Origin: Annona cherimola
Lineage: Eukaryota > Streptophyta > Magnoliopsida > Magnoliales > Annonaceae
Length of the DNA stretch: 64,000 nucleotides
NCBI GenBank assembly: GCA_030490835.1
Contig: CM059973.1
Location: 81,917,221 to 81,981,220 of the forward strand
Direction: 5' to 3'
This document shows positions 1 through 12,190 of this stretch, piece after piece. Position numbers and translations under genes: made by a program. The notes beneath the pieces were generated by a model that saw only the letters and a program-made list of their open reading frames with translations, was not told where the DNA came from and did not search any database. The stretch's first letter is position 1. Every line of letters begins with the position of its first letter.

Positions 1-990
1 ATTAAGACTGAACCGAATTAACCTTTAAATGGGTAGAGTCGGGTTGATCAAGAAATGAACAGTCGTATGTGTAGAGCAAAGCAACTCATTTACAAATAGG
101 AAATGTACCAATAACTAAACTCAACCGACCCAGTTGCACCTTTATTAAGAATTCCTTATCTACCAAGCCATTCCTTTCTGTTTAAAAGACTGTCTGTTGT
201 CACTTTACTTACGTAGCTTTTCTTGCTGCGAAGTTGTGCCCAACGTGACCTCCATCACTGACTTCGTCACAAAATAGCTTATATTTTTATAATTTTCACA
301 ATGCACATAGGTGTTCATGTTTTGATATATATTTTTTTATTTATTTTTGCTAATTTACTTAAATTGTATTAAGGAGGAGGGCAAAACCAAAAAGAATTTC
401 CATCTTCCCATCTCTCTGGATAATGTAAAATAAGCAATTTGCTAAGCATCCGGCATCTGAACTTGTTGGCCAGATGATGGGCTTTCAGCCCAGCTAGGTT
501 GGGTTGGGGGCAACTCCAACTGATGCCTGACCAACCATTTGCCAAATCTGGCAATGTGTAATTCAGTAAGTCCCGCATCATGCTTGTCACATCTCTGTTC
601 GGTCCCCATCAAGCTTTCATGTAGACATTGTATATGTAACTGAGAAACGTTATCATGAAAACACCAAAGGACGACTCTGATATCATGTTTGCAGGGTCGA
701 CTCTATTCAAAAAAGAACAGTCACAGTTCATTTTATAAAGCATATTTTCCACGCATATAATCCAAAGTGCAGACACGCTTAGCTGATGTTTGGGAATATG
801 TAATGAAAAAAATTATGGGACGTAGTGGTAATAAAAAAAATATTTTAGAAATTGCGTGCTTGATGGGAAATAATTGAAGTAAAGTTGGAATGAATAAGTA
901 TGATAGAGAATAGTTAATAGAAAAAATGACCAAATGTCCCCTTAATATCTAACAAAAAAAGCACTACTAGATCCCCACCAAAAAGTAATG
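1..990. other. Gene-free AT-rich flank
   Basis: I see no convincing gene here. The first 150 bases contain phrases such as GGGTAGAGTCGGGTTG, which resemble the interior of the hAT-like elements found elsewhere in the window. About 777-957 reads, on the minus strand, like the Harbinger-type MITE at 49367-49627, with matching phrases such as TTATTCCAACTTTA and an end resembling GGGGACATTTGG. Short open frames here have no recognisable protein features. Confidence 0.4.
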
Positions 991-1246
991 GGAAATGATT
1001 AAATTTTTGAATAAAAAATTTTTGATGTAAAAATTTTTAAATTTGGAGAAAATAATATGATATGATATAGAGAATGATGAGATTTAAAGAGAATAAATTA
1101 AAATAGATAAGTTCGTTATATAGATAATTGTGTAGAAATAATTGAATAATTATATATAAAATATAAAAAATGATTAAAAATAAGATAGTTGTGGTGAATG
1201 AAAAAATTTTAGATTGAAAATTTTTTACGTTAATTAACATGCTCCA
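991..1246 (+). repeat. Tourist-like MITE, family T copy 1
   Basis: This is a diverged member of the most abundant repeat in the window. It carries the family's characteristic interior: AATATGATATGATATAG, then ATGATGAGATTTAAAGAGAATAAA, a GATAAGTT block and TTGTGTAGAAATAATTGAA. The ends are eroded. The family is defined from the intact copy at 27196-27476. Confidence 0.6.
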
Positions 1247-2344
1247 CGTATATGTAAGCCTACATCCCATGGTGTGTTACAATTTCCCAGCAGAGTATAT
1301 TCCAGTACCACGTGCGAATCCGTTGCAAAAGTCTCGTGGAATTAAGATATATGTGTCTTTTCTCATACGAACTTTGGCATGTGGAATGATACCCTTTTTA
1401 AGCTAAATTGTGAAGATTTCTGTGAAGTTTTCATCGTGACGCTAGCAGAAAAGGGCACCTTTCTAAATCGACGGATTTGGGCAAAAAGAAAAAGGCGGAA
1501 AGCACAGCCTTTATTTTGAAATAGATCTGGTTTGACAAAAAAGTATCTTTCACACGAGGGACTGACTACACATGCCGGCAAAATGGGTTGTAATCAATCA
1601 AACAATTGCGATCAGAATTAAGGCAGGCCAAAATCATGTACGGTCGAATTACTTTTTTTTATTCATTTATATATACACTGTGTCACCTGATATTATAATC
1701 TAGTACATGCATAATTCTCATAACATGAAGTAAAATTTACTCTAACACCCCAGTAGTAGTGAATTGAGTCCGACGTGCACCTCAGCCTATGATGATATTT
1801 TGAAATTGTTGGGACTTGGGATTCAGATAATTGAAATCAAGGACTAGAAGCTTATATATCTGTGTGCTTTTGGGGCATTTGGATTGCAGCCCGCCACAAA
1901 CACGTGGGACTAAGCAGGCCTCCAGACCGGAAAGTCCAGTTGGAAACCTTATGCCCATCGGCCCATGATGAAGTCCTAGATGGATTACGATCTATTAGCA
2001 AGATTACCACAACCTGCCTTACGATGGTAGGTCATGAACTGTTGCAATGATATTTCGAACCGTGGATAAATGAAATTTTGTCTTGGCATTAAAACTAGTA
2101 TGGAAAGAGACCTAACGAAATCCTACTCCTCAACCTGTATTGACATTTTTCATCCATGCATGGGAACAATATTGCATCCATGCGCTTCGATAGAAATGTT
2201 AGAATAACTTAATATTAGGACGTATCAACACTTTTTTATTCATTATATATTCACTAGGCCAATCTAATATTACAATATTTAGCAGTGGGTGATGTATTTC
2301 TTTTTGTGCAAATACCTAGGCAAATATATATATATATGGATGTT

Positions 2345-2703
2345 GTTCCGGTGCAGCATCACTGCACCGCAACAGCGGTGCAGTGTGCCCAAAATGGAGC
2401 CCACATGATCATGAAATTATGATCTACTCCACCAATTGTATTTAAAATAATGTATTCTATTATAATACCAATTTTCATCCCAATCAAATACTTTAAAGTT
2501 GTTATTTACATCAAATTATTTTATTACGTTGGATTTGTACCATTTTCAGATGAGACCCATATACATATCTGATTGGGATGAAAATTGGTATGGTAGTAGA
2601 ATACATTATTCTAAATACAATGAGTGGAGTAGATCATGATTTCATGATCATGTGGACCCCATTTTAGGGCCACTGTTCCGGTGCAGCGTCACTGCAGCGG
2701 AAC
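2345..2703. mobile_element. Foldback MITE with ~135-bp inverted arms
   Basis: The left arm begins GTTCCGGTGCAGC and the right arm ends with the imperfect complement (GCAGCGGAAC). The arms stay complementary for about 135 bases, through a GGAGCCCACATGATCATGA block and a CCAATTTTCATCCCAATCA block, around a loop of roughly 85 bases. The left arm has a 12-base insertion relative to the right. Both flanks are TA repeats, so no target-site duplication can be defined and the superfamily is uncertain. No coding capacity is present. A transcript would fold into a long hairpin. Confidence 0.8.
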
Positions 2704-3215
2704 AGCTCTATATATATATATATTACTATGGTCATAATAAAAACATAAAAATAACGACATAAGAAAAATATGTGTTTTGAAAGACGTTATGCCTTGATTT
2801 TGTACATGGGAAGTGCATTTTCCCCCTATCCTTCCTCTTGCCAATAAAGGCATTGGATAGGCAAATTCATCCAAGTTGTACATGCTTGCGGATTATGGCA
2901 TCAAGGCCCAATTGCAATGACCATCATTGACTTGAAACAGTACAGAGAAAATGTCTTCTTGCTCGCATAAAATTAAAAACCAATCAATTGAACTAACTAA
3001 TTAAGAATAAAAGTAACCTGCTTATTCATCAACTACAGAAACAAAAAAAAAATACTCATTCTCCTCAGTCGAAAAAAAAAAATACTTGAGCAGAGAATGA
3101 GATCCGAACCAGGCAAAAACAAATCCAATTGAACGGAACAAAACTAAATACACACAAAACCAGCGCGTAGACTCATGCATGAAGTAGTAGGTGAATACTT
3201 ACTACAGGCTTCAAT

Positions 3216-3746
3216 TCATTCGCAACCTCTATCTAGCATCTCTTTGTACTCCAGAAGCGACTCCTGCCTCTGAATTCTCATCTCTTCATAGAATCTGTTA
3301 ATGAACTTCTCCGCCCTTTGGTCCACCGAATCGCCTTCTTCTTCATATTCCCTTGAATCCACAGTCCCCAATTCTGTCTCCACATCGTCGTCAATTTCAT
3401 CCGTTTTCTCCTCCAACGCATATTTGTCTTCATATACTTCCTCTTCTTCTTCGCCTCCGCTAGAATTACCAGAACATCGGCAGAGCAGGAACATGGAGTA
3501 GAGGCGCCTTCGCCTTCTGTTTTTCAAGGGAGTCCCACTGAAGAGAGGTGTGCTCGAAGGAGAGAATTGATATTCTTCGATGTAGGTGTAGTTGTAGTGT
3601 TTGAGCAATTCCAGGTGCTTGATTTTCCGTGTCCTCTTGAATAAGAGGAGATTTGGGTTGATGGGTTTTCTCAGCTTCTGGATTGGAATGGAGATTGTTA
3701 GGAGATTCATGGCTTTCTTGAGGATTTGAGGTTTTTCCTTCGGCAT
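3216..3746 (-). CDS. DUF761-domain protein (single exon)
   Basis: This is a 176-residue uninterrupted plant protein of the DUF761 (cotton-fibre-protein-like) family. The family has no defined biochemical role. Residues 1-45 are basic and hydrophobic (TISIPIQKLRKP at 17-28). Residues 46-69 carry a family-like block, LLKHYNYTYIEEYQFSPSST. A basic run NRRRRRL (76-82) is followed by an acidic linker (about 98-140). The C-terminal DUF761 helix occupies 141-175, from VDQRAEKFINRFYEEM to the end. Met1 is chosen because the sequence from PKEKPQILKKAMNLL resembles family N termini; Met13 is a possible alternative. A TATAAA lies 87 bases upstream on the same strand. No intron is needed. The open frame on the opposite strand at 3301-3501 is a Ser-rich shadow. 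Confidence 0.85.
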   Translation of the reverse strand: MPKEKPQILKKAMNLLTISIPIQKLRKPINPNLLLFKRTRKIKHLELLKHYNYTYIEEYQFSPSSTPLFSGTPLKNRRRRRLYSMFLLCRCSGNSSGGEEEEEVYEDKYALEEKTDEIDDDVETELGTVDSREYEEEGDSVDQRAEKFINRFYEEMRIQRQESLLEYKEMLDRGCE

Positions 3747-3832
3747 GGTTGCTTGGTCTGTGGGTGGTCTTGGATCTTGAGTGAGGTGGAGGGAACGAAT
3801 GTCTTTGCGGCTTCAAAAGGTGGTCGGAAGGG

Positions 3833-3838
3833 TTTATA
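3833..3838 (-). promoter_or_regulatory. Putative TATA box of the DUF761 gene
   Basis: On the minus strand the sequence reads CATATAAACC, with TATAAA 87 bases before the chosen start codon. This is a normal plant spacing allowing for a leader of about 55 bases. The assignment rests on motif and position only. Confidence 0.45.
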
Positions 3839-4544
3839 TGCAAGTGAAAACGTGTTTGGAGGACGCGTACGAGAAAACATAGATAGAATCGCGCGTGTAG
3901 ATTTTTGAACGACCAGAAAGCCAATTTCTTTGGTCGGTAGTACCATGTTCAAGATCTGACATGATTTTTAGTTGAATCTACGGATTATAGGTATAAATCA
4001 CTTATATTCCCAGATATAAAACTATTCTTCCAGCAATGGGATTGAACTTCTCCCTCAAATATCTACGCGCGCAAATCGTCTTTGAAACTCAAGTGTAAAA
4101 GGCCAGAGTGCCAAACTGGCGGTCGGTGGCGATAGTATTTTAAAGTAGGAAAAGGAGCAGGTAGCCGTTAACCCAGGCTGTTTGGCTCTCCTCTGGGTCG
4201 CGGCATGTATATAGCATTGCAAGGCAAATGACCAAAAGGGGTAACGTGGCTGCGGCGAAATTACTCGACATTGGTAAAAAGAGATTCAAGCAAGTTTTGC
4301 TGGGGAATCCTAATTTAGGCTCAGCTCGGTAAGAGGTGAGAGGAGAAGCAAATTTCTCTGTTTTTCTGAATTGTTTCAAATTATATAAGATTTTTTCATG
4401 AAATTTACATTTGAGATGAAAATATAATGATGTATATTATAAATAAGAAAAGTAATATCAAAAATATAAAAATTTGTATGTAAAATTGAAAAACAATTGT
4501 CTTAGTAATTGAAAAATTATCTTGACAATAGAATGTATTGGTTG

Positions 4545-4695
4545 TGGATAAAACTTTTTGATGAAAAATTTTTAAGGTAAAATTTGTCTAAGTAATAGAA
4601 AATGATATAATACGATATGAGTAATGATGAGATGTAAAGAAAATAAAGTGGAAATAGATAAGTTAGTTGTACAGGTAGGTAGCTGTGTGAAATTG
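4545..4695 (+). repeat. Truncated family-T MITE
   Basis: The left half of a family-T element is present. It has AAAACTTTTTGATGAAAAA, then GAAAATGATATAATACGATATG, ATGATGAGATGTAAAGAAAA and AGATAAGTTAGTTGTACAGG. The match stops abruptly near 4695, so the right half is missing. Confidence 0.6.
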
Positions 4696-6131
4696 ACCTA
4701 ACATTTTGACTGTATTCCTATTTTTTTCATTTTTTATCTCTATATTTTAATCATTTTATTATACAAGTATCATATTTATTCTCTCTTTATCCGTATCATA
4801 TTCACTAATTTTACATGTTTTCAAAACCTAACTTCTCATCTTCTTACTATTCACATTACTAAATGATCTTAATATTATCTTTTTAAATTTGATGAAAATT
4901 GATTTTAAAAGCAACAATTAAGTAGATCTCAGAAAATTTAGATTTGTAAAAAAATTACGGCGATGATTGTCATTTGAATAGTATTATAATTAGTATGACT
5001 TAGGCAAATTCTGGTATGAATGATAGTTCACTTCGAGTTCTTATTCTTACCTTAAAATTATTTTTTCATGTATTTTGTTTATACTTATGTAAGGCTCTAA
5101 AATCATAGGTATTATAAAATTATAAATAATAGATGAAATCAAACCATATTATTTTAATAATGAGATGTAATACAGTTTATTAAATATTTTCATAATTTGG
5201 ATGAGAGGAAGATATGAAATAGAAAAATATTATTATATGTTAATAATTAAAAAATTGAATAAGAATTGAAAAAAATGAAAATCGAGAAAAGTAAATTATT
5301 ATTTTTTAAAAATCAGAAAATACTTTTAGAAAATAGAAAATTCTATCTCATCCAACTTGTGAATGGCCCCCTAACGATGATCAAAATATCCGCGAGGTGT
5401 ACTAAAGTATTAAGATTCTTGGGTGAGATATATATGAGATGAATTTTTCCATTCATAATAAAAATTGAAATATTTTTAAATGTACATGGGTGTACTTAGC
5501 CTTGGTGTACTTGGGTGTATTTAATTATTTTTTAATTTTTTTATACAACTGTAATCTAAGTATATTTAAAATTTTAAATATACTTTGATTAACAGTTGTT
5601 TAAAAAAAATTAATAATTAAAAATAAATTTTTACACCAAGATGTATTGAAGCTAAATGCACTCAGATTCACTAGATAACAACTCATATAAATTGTTATAC
5701 TTTCAATAAAAATTTTCGTTTCTTACAATAGGCATCAACACATTCTCATTCCATTTCATCCCATTCATGCCCCCTGAATTACACGTAAAAAAAAAAGTCC
5801 CTTCCCAACAGGCTAGGTGGCCGGTAAAAACAATGGAAAACGCCTCTTTCCTTGTAGATAGAATTTGGCCCCGGAAAGAGAGGCTTACTCACCCTGTAAT
5901 TTCGGTGCCGAGACGGGCCATTTGCGGAGCGCGTTTTGACTCGTTGACTGATCAGCCGTCTGACAGCGGGGGAACTGCCTTGGAGCTCAAGATTTGTGGA
6001 TAACGACATCCAAGACAAGAGGCGCGTGTTCTGACTTCTGACTACTGTCTGGGCTTGGCCGGGTCCCACAGTCCGCGCTCTGCACTTTGGCTGTCGATGG
6101 AATTTGCGCGGATCAAAAAGGGGGAAATCCG

Positions 6132-6180
6132 GTGGGTGGGTGGGGCCGGGCGGGCGGCCGGGTTGGGCGGTGGGGGTGGG
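6132..6180 (+). other. G-rich tract with G-quadruplex potential
   Basis: About 49 bases contain at least seven runs of three or more guanines separated by one to four bases, ending in TGGGGGTGGG. This satisfies the usual pattern for a four-stranded G-quadruplex on the plus strand. No gene start is identified beside it. Confidence 0.55.
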
Positions 6181-8398
6181 TGCGAAGGGACAAAAGAATC
6201 CCTCCAATAATAATAATAAAAAAAAGCAACAAAAGAATCCGACCGTCGGTTGCGGAAGGGATGATCAATTCTTACTTATTCGTTGATTAAATTTATCTTC
6301 ATTTCTTTTTTGATGAGGAAACCCTCGTGAATTACTAATCATTTTTTTTTCTTGATTGCTTCCGAACTCTTAACACACAGACAAGATGATTTAGTTCAAA
6401 ATCAGATTTTAGTATATTATTATTACTAATAATTTATTCCATTTATCTACTACTTCAAAGAATATATATTATTCCATTTTTATTCATTACGGTTCATGGC
6501 GTCATCTTCCAACCTACAATCTTGTCTTTATATATTTATTTACTTTCGGGTTATCGTTTTTTCATTATTTTATACGTTTCCATTTTTCTAATTTATTCGC
6601 TCATTCCCAAATCGACCCCATGAAAATCGTTGACGTAATTTCCTTTCGCGCGAGTATTGTAAGTTTCCCTACATTATTTTTGGAATTGCATGGTAACCTC
6701 CTGCGAGTCTTCCACGTCATTTGGCATTAGGTTCAAAACCAGGAACGATCATATAGAGTTATACTTGACACGTGAAGCACTTCAAAAAAGTGTATTATAT
6801 ATAATATATTTTTAATATCTAATATCTAAATTATTAATTGTATTCTTTCTAAACTTTAATACCGTAAAATTAAATTTTAATTATTTATATGAGTTTTTAA
6901 GGATTAAGTTGATTAAAACATTTATTTTTGAATTGATATTAGTCCATAAATATTATTTTATCCTAAATTTTTCTATAAGTATATTTTATTGTGTCAAACC
7001 TAATGTATGGATTTGATTTATAAAAAAAAGCAATCAATATTATAAAAATTAGTGCTTTAATGGTTTAAATCTCATTTCCGGATACTAATTGGTACTGATT
7101 ATATACAAATCCAATACGCTTAATTTTTTATATAGTGGTTTTAACAAGCAAGACATAATATATTAAAAGGTTGGGATATTTCATTACACATTAGAAAATG
7201 TGTATTTTGAAAAAGCTCTATAAGGAAAGAGCCCACCGCTCTTCAAAGTCCGCATTTGAAAAAAATCCGGGTTCGTTGAAAACTGCACATCTGGTGTCAT
7301 GTGAGCCTACACGAATGTTAAACTTGCTAACCTATGTTTTCCGCGCAATTAACTCGCAACTACTGCTGTAGTGCAACAAAAAGGAGGAAGTCTCATCTGT
7401 CTATTAAGGAAGCTTCAAGTGTTGTTAGCGAAATTGGGACCGGTGGGCGGTGGTAATCAGTATGATAAGCAGGTCCCTTCTAGCACTTGTGTGCAATCTA
7501 AGCTACGTGGGACTCGGAAGGACTGTGACTTTGGTCAGAACGGATGATGGGCGGCAAAAGGCCCTTATCTGATTACTGAGCCCACTTGATTCGACACGAA
7601 AAGGGTGACTTTAACAGTTCTATAAAAAAAATTAAAAAATTAAAAAATGGGTTAAAGCACCAAGGTGCACTAAGGCTCTATGCACTATATCAAAGCCTTT
7701 TTTTTTTTTAATGAAAGATATACTGCTGTTTTGACGTCAAAGAAAGATCATAACTAAGGTGCTTTTGCAAAAAATATCCATACCAATATCAATATATATA
7801 TCCAGCAACATTCTGCAGAAAGACTAAAAGCAGAGAAGTAGTTGTGATAGTGACTCGAAACAACCTTTGTTTTGTATTTTTTCTTGCTATTTCTTACATC
7901 CAAACCATTATTAATATGAATTAATAGGTATATCTTTATGACGCTAAAATCTGTTTTAAAACTTGTAAGTTATAAATATCTAACATTATTTAAGAGTGAA
8001 TCTATAACTTAAAATTTTAAATAAATAATAGGGTAAAATTTCTTGATATGTGGTTTTTGGCATCATAATCAAACACATGGATAAATGTTATTAATGGTTA
8101 AGGCATAAAAAATAATAATAATAAAATATAAAAAAGCAATCGGGTGTTTTTACGATTCAAAACAACCGGTTGTTGGATCATCCCTTCTATGGAAATAAGG
8201 AGCAAAATAATATTTTTTTGATTGTATCCACAATATTACATCTTATTTTACATTATAATAAAGCTCAATAGTTTGTAGGAAAGACAACAAGCTCTTACCA
8301 CAATTTCAACCACACATAGGATCGAACTCGCATTTTAGACGATATTAGCCATGTCCACAATCAACGAGGTTAGGACCAAGTTGATAAGTGAGCTAATA

Positions 8399-8652
8399 AA
8401 TTGAGCCTCCTCCTTGACCTCTGAGGTGGCTTCAATCCCATCGCTTCTAGATCCTTTTCTGCTTCTTTCTTGGATAGCTGAATCATGCATTGGAATTGAT
8501 CATTTGCCTTCTCCTCTCCTATAACACGCACTGATGATCTCGGCCTGTTCGAACGACTCGAATTAAGATCTGGAGGTGCTTGCAATGGTGAAGGATAGGT
8601 ATAGACAGCTTCTTCTTAGTTTCCCTGGATCTTCTCTGGCGTCTCATTTGTA
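8399..8652 (-). pseudogene. DUF1639 pseudogene (exon 1 fragment)
   Basis: The segment aligns with exon 1 of the DUF1639 gene at 13914-15729, from about its codon 92 to codon 170. It keeps the family core, reading DQFQCMIQLSKKEAEKDLEA and GLKPPQR. Three things show it is dead. The first 90 or so codons are missing. The codon equivalent to Gln100 is TAA (8616-8618, plus-strand tta). The splice donor that should follow the RRPKRLD-like end is gone and no second exon follows. One codon is also deleted relative to the live copy. It lies on the same strand as the two live DUF1639 genes. Confidence 0.8.
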
Positions 8653-8659
8653 TTGTTTA

Positions 8660-10192
8660 TATAATTTTTTCTAATTTCAATACAGTTTTCTCAATAACTT
8701 GGATGAGTCGATTCCCAAAAACATTCTCCTGGTTCCTTAAAAAACAACAAACTATTTTTCTGTTTTTCAAAATAATTCTTTTCATTTCTCATACTACTTT
8801 TTTCGTTCCTATTATTGAGTACTAGTATTTTTATCTTACTTCCTCATTTTATCCAATTCTTGAATAGGCTCAAAAAGCAATGTTAACTTAAAGTAGTATC
8901 ATATTTATGCAAATGTTGAAAAATTTAACATGGGCCGCATTTGCATCATTTTTGGATTCATTACATTTATTTTCTTTATTGTTATTTATTTAATAATACT
9001 ATTAAAATTATTTTAATCATACATTTATTTGGGCCTCATAAAGTTATGAATGGGTTTGCATTCATTCTAAGATGATCAACATTAAAATAGCCAAATAAAA
9101 TTGAAATGATCAAGAAACTTCGTAGGCAGTTTTGATTCGCTTTCTTCACCCAGATGGGAAATTGGGTAAATCGGCTTTAATGTTGTCCAACTTCATGCCA
9201 GGAAATTGGGCCTGATGAAATTGACAAGCGTATAAATGTTTATCGAAAACCAAATGATTGATGATCCCGTAAGCCCGGCCTCATGGGAACGCCATTGAGG
9301 CCGCCCAACTTACATGTTTTTTTCGAATTTTTTATTTTTAAAAAAGTATTATTCTAAACATATTTAAATTATATGCTAAGTTTTATTAACTTTGAATATA
9401 TTTTCGAATTTTAAAAATCACTAGTATCTTAATCATTTAAACATTCCTGATTTTTTAAATTCAAATATTACATCATTTTCAATTTCGAAAATGGTAAACC
9501 TTAGTTATAATTGTTTTGACGCAACCTAATATAAAATTCACTTTGGGTACGCTTGGGAAAATAATTTTATAGAAAAATTAAAAAACAGGCTCATATGAAG
9601 CCACTCATGGGATCATGATTCATACTAAAAACAAATAAATGATGTATTTGGGAAGTAATAAAATTTTTGTTGAAAATTTTCTTGTGTAAAAATTTTTGAA
9701 ATGAGAGAAAATGATATGATATGATATAGGTCATGATGAGGAATAAAGATAATAAAGTTGAAATAGATAAGTTACTTGCACAAATAGTTGTATAGAAATC
9801 ATTGAAAAGTATGATAATTTGTACATGGAGATATGAAGAAATAATTAAAAAATAAGAAAGCTATAAAGAGTAAAAAGTTTTAGATTGAAAATTTTAAATT
9901 TTTAATAAACACATCCAAAGGAAGATGTAGAAATTTTTTTGAATGTAGCTAGGTACTCATATACAATCCTTGGGTATCCTGTAGCGAGAAACGTTTTTAA
10001 AAAATAGTTGTGCAAAAAATATTTTTTAAAAAGAGTTGTGCACCAAGTGCATATAAACTAAGTGCACTTGCGTGTACTAAATCAAAATCCTTTCTTTTCA
10101 TTTTTTTTCGAAAGTCAATCCTTTCTTCTGAATCTACGAAGATGATAGCTCCTTTGCCTTCTTTCTCATTCGTGGCCGTCAGAACTCAGGAC
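8660..10192. other. Intergenic AT-rich sequence
   Basis: No gene is supported. A full-length family-T MITE is listed separately (9641-9916). A short palindromic fragment at about 9990-10085 contains TGTGCACCAAGTGCAT and AAGTGCACTTGCG, resembling the ends of the element at 50984-51286. I recognise nothing in the remainder. Confidence 0.4.
9641..9916 (+). repeat. Tourist-like MITE, family T, full length
   Basis: The 276-base element starts GATGTATTTG and ends AAACACATCC, whose complement is GGATGTGTTT, so the inverted ends match the family pattern. The interior contains ATGATATGATATGATATAG, GAAATAGATAAGTTACTTGC and ATAGAAATCATTGAAAAGTA. It has no coding capacity. Confidence 0.7.
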
Positions 10193-10900
10193 TAGGGGTG
10201 CAACTCGGGTCGGTTTGATTCAAGTAATAGTCTACCCTACCCATAGTACTCTATTTCTAAAAAGCCTACCCTTCCTTACCAACTTACAGAATTGGTTTCT
10301 ATTATATCTTGCCCTATCCATTTTCTATAGGGTCGGTTCCGGTTCAGGTTTCAAATTGAATCCTACAATAACCAATGACGACATGTGAAAAATATTTTTG
10401 TGTTATTTTAAATATTATAAAGCAATACTTATTTTCATTTTAGACTTTACAAGTTATAATTAATTTCATTTTATTGTTGTTTACATCTATTTTTACATTC
10501 TTTATAGGCTCATTATCTATATTAATAATCGCATTAACATTATAATCCGCATTCATCATATGATCATCTGTCGTTACAAATATGAACCCTATACAATTTA
10601 TGAAAAATAAATAAGAAAATCAAACTAACAATAATTTATTGGTGAATGGGGGATAGAAGCTATTATGTATTATTTATATACATATATTTGTAATTATTTA
10701 CATATTAGGGTACCCGTGTTGGTATCCATCTGGGTCAGTTTCCGATACCTAGATGTGTACCCAACCTTTACTTCATTTAGCGAGTTGGGTAATAATTTCG
10801 AACCTACCCGTATTCATGGGTAAAATTTTCTATCATACCCTATTCAATTTAAGATTGGGTCACTGAGTATTTATGAATATCCTGCCTAAGTTGCACCCTA
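10193..10900. mobile_element. Non-autonomous hAT-like element
   Basis: The element begins TAGGGGTGCAACT and ends AGTTGCACCCTA, a nearly perfect inverted pair whose TAGGGGTG start is typical of plant hAT transposons. The flanking 8-mers CTCAGGAC and ATCAAGAC match at six of eight positions, consistent with an old 8-bp target-site duplication. The 708-base interior has GGGTC/GGGTT-rich ends and no transposase reading frame. Confidence 0.65.
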
Positions 10901-11101
10901 ATCAAGACTGACTGATCGAATGGATTTCTCCCTCGGTGGCGCGGGGACAGTCTCTTGTGTATCTATGCGCTACCAATGCCTTTGTGACACATAACCGCAG
11001 GGTGGAAACCAAAATTCTTTTTAATTCGTTATACATTTATTGGGAGCTGCGGATCACATACATATTTGCAACTTGCAAGCCCATAACATATATATTTTTA
11101 A

Positions 11102-11565
11102 GGGATTTTTTCAAATATATTTACAAAATTTGACGAATATTACATTTATGTTCTTAAGATTGTTAGTATTACAAATATACTCACAAGGTTTTCATAAAAT
11201 TGTAAACATGTTCCTTTTGTTAGGATATTGTCAGAATTTTTTATAAAATAATGATAATATCCTTTAAGTCAAGTGATATACTTGTAATTTTTTAAATATT
11301 ATAGACATATTTGCAATTTCATCATTATATATATTATTATTTTAGTTTTTTTGCAAATTTTCTTATAATATTTGTAAAAATTATAAGTGTATCGCTTGGC
11401 TTAAAAGACATTATCATTATTTTATAGAAAATTCTAATGACATTTTAATAGAAGGGACATACTTGTAATTTTATAAAAATCTTATGATCGTATTTGTAAT
11501 ACTAGCAAACTTAGGAATATAAATGCAATATTGGTCAAACCTTGTAAGCATATTTGTAAAATTTC
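11102..11565. mobile_element. Mutator-like foldback MITE M1
   Basis: A 464-base element with inverted arms of about 190-200 bases. The left arm has GGGATTTTTTCAAATATATT and the complement of the right arm reads GAAATTTTACAAATATGCTT. Deeper in, both carry a TATAAAATAATGATAAT block. It is flanked by a perfect 9-bp direct repeat, TATTTTTAA, at 11093-11101 and 11566-11574. A 9-bp duplication with long inverted arms is the signature of Mutator-like elements. It has no coding capacity; the short open frames at 10936-11246 run into it by chance. Confidence 0.8.
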
Positions 11566-11583
11566 TATTTTTAAATTATTTTA

Positions 11584-12055
11584 AGGTTAATTTCAAATAT
11601 ACCCACTACATTTTTTCTTACTACAAATATATCCACTAAGTTTGAAAACTTTCACATATGCTCACTAATTGTGAATGAAATTTTAAATATATCCATTATG
11701 ACAATTATAAACATTTAATAATTTTAAAATCTCAATATACTCCTAATTAATCTAACATTTATTATGATTGTGCAATATCCAAACCGTTAAAACTCATTCT
11801 ATCTAGATTTTCTCTGACATTAGATATGTTTCTATTATTTAACTTCTATCATAGTTGAATGATTACTATTATTAAATAATAAGGGGCATTTTGGACATTT
11901 CATATGATGGATAACGACGATTTTTAATTATGCCTAAGAGAATGGGTATATTTGAAATTTCATTCATACTTCGTGGGTATATGTGAAAATTTTCAAACTT
12001 AGTGGGTATATTTGTAATTAAGGGCAAATGTAGTTGGTATATTTGAAATTAGCCC
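11584..12055. mobile_element. Mutator-like foldback MITE M2
   Basis: A 472-base element with inverted arms of about 115 bases. The left arm starts AGGTTAATTTCAAATATACC and the complement of the right arm starts GGGCTAATTTCAAATATACC. Both continue with CACTAAGTTTGAAAA. A perfect 9-bp target-site duplication, ATTATTTTA, is present at 11575-11583 and 12056-12064. The left duplication begins on the base after M1's right duplication ends, so the two elements sit back to back. No protein is encoded. Confidence 0.85.
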
Positions 12056-12190
12056 ATTATTTTACTACCAAAATTTACTTATTTCAATATCAAATGTTGG
12101 CTTGTGTCTATTTGAACCAAAAGTTAAAACGCTAATATTATTCTGTAAAATTATAGAAATAATAATTTTTATTTAATATCTGAACTAAAA

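Larger units (their letters stand above)
3953..8398. other. Intergenic region, repeats and a GC-rich patch
   Basis: No gene is supported in these 4.4 kb. The region holds a truncated family-T MITE (4545-4695) and diverged MITE-like AT-rich sequence at about 5080-5370. A short palindromic element at about 5480-5660 carries GTGTACTTAG-like ends. A GC-rich patch at about 5890-6250 contains the G-rich tract at 6132-6180. Open frames across the GC-rich patch (for example 5779-6207 on the minus strand) are low-complexity Pro/Arg translations without domains. The rest is AT-rich single-copy-looking sequence with no recognisable feature. Confidence 0.4.

Noticed and set aside
5779..6207. 142-codon minus-strand frame in the GC-rich patch
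   Set aside because: It is a Pro/Arg-rich translation of a G-rich tract with no conserved motif or splice context.
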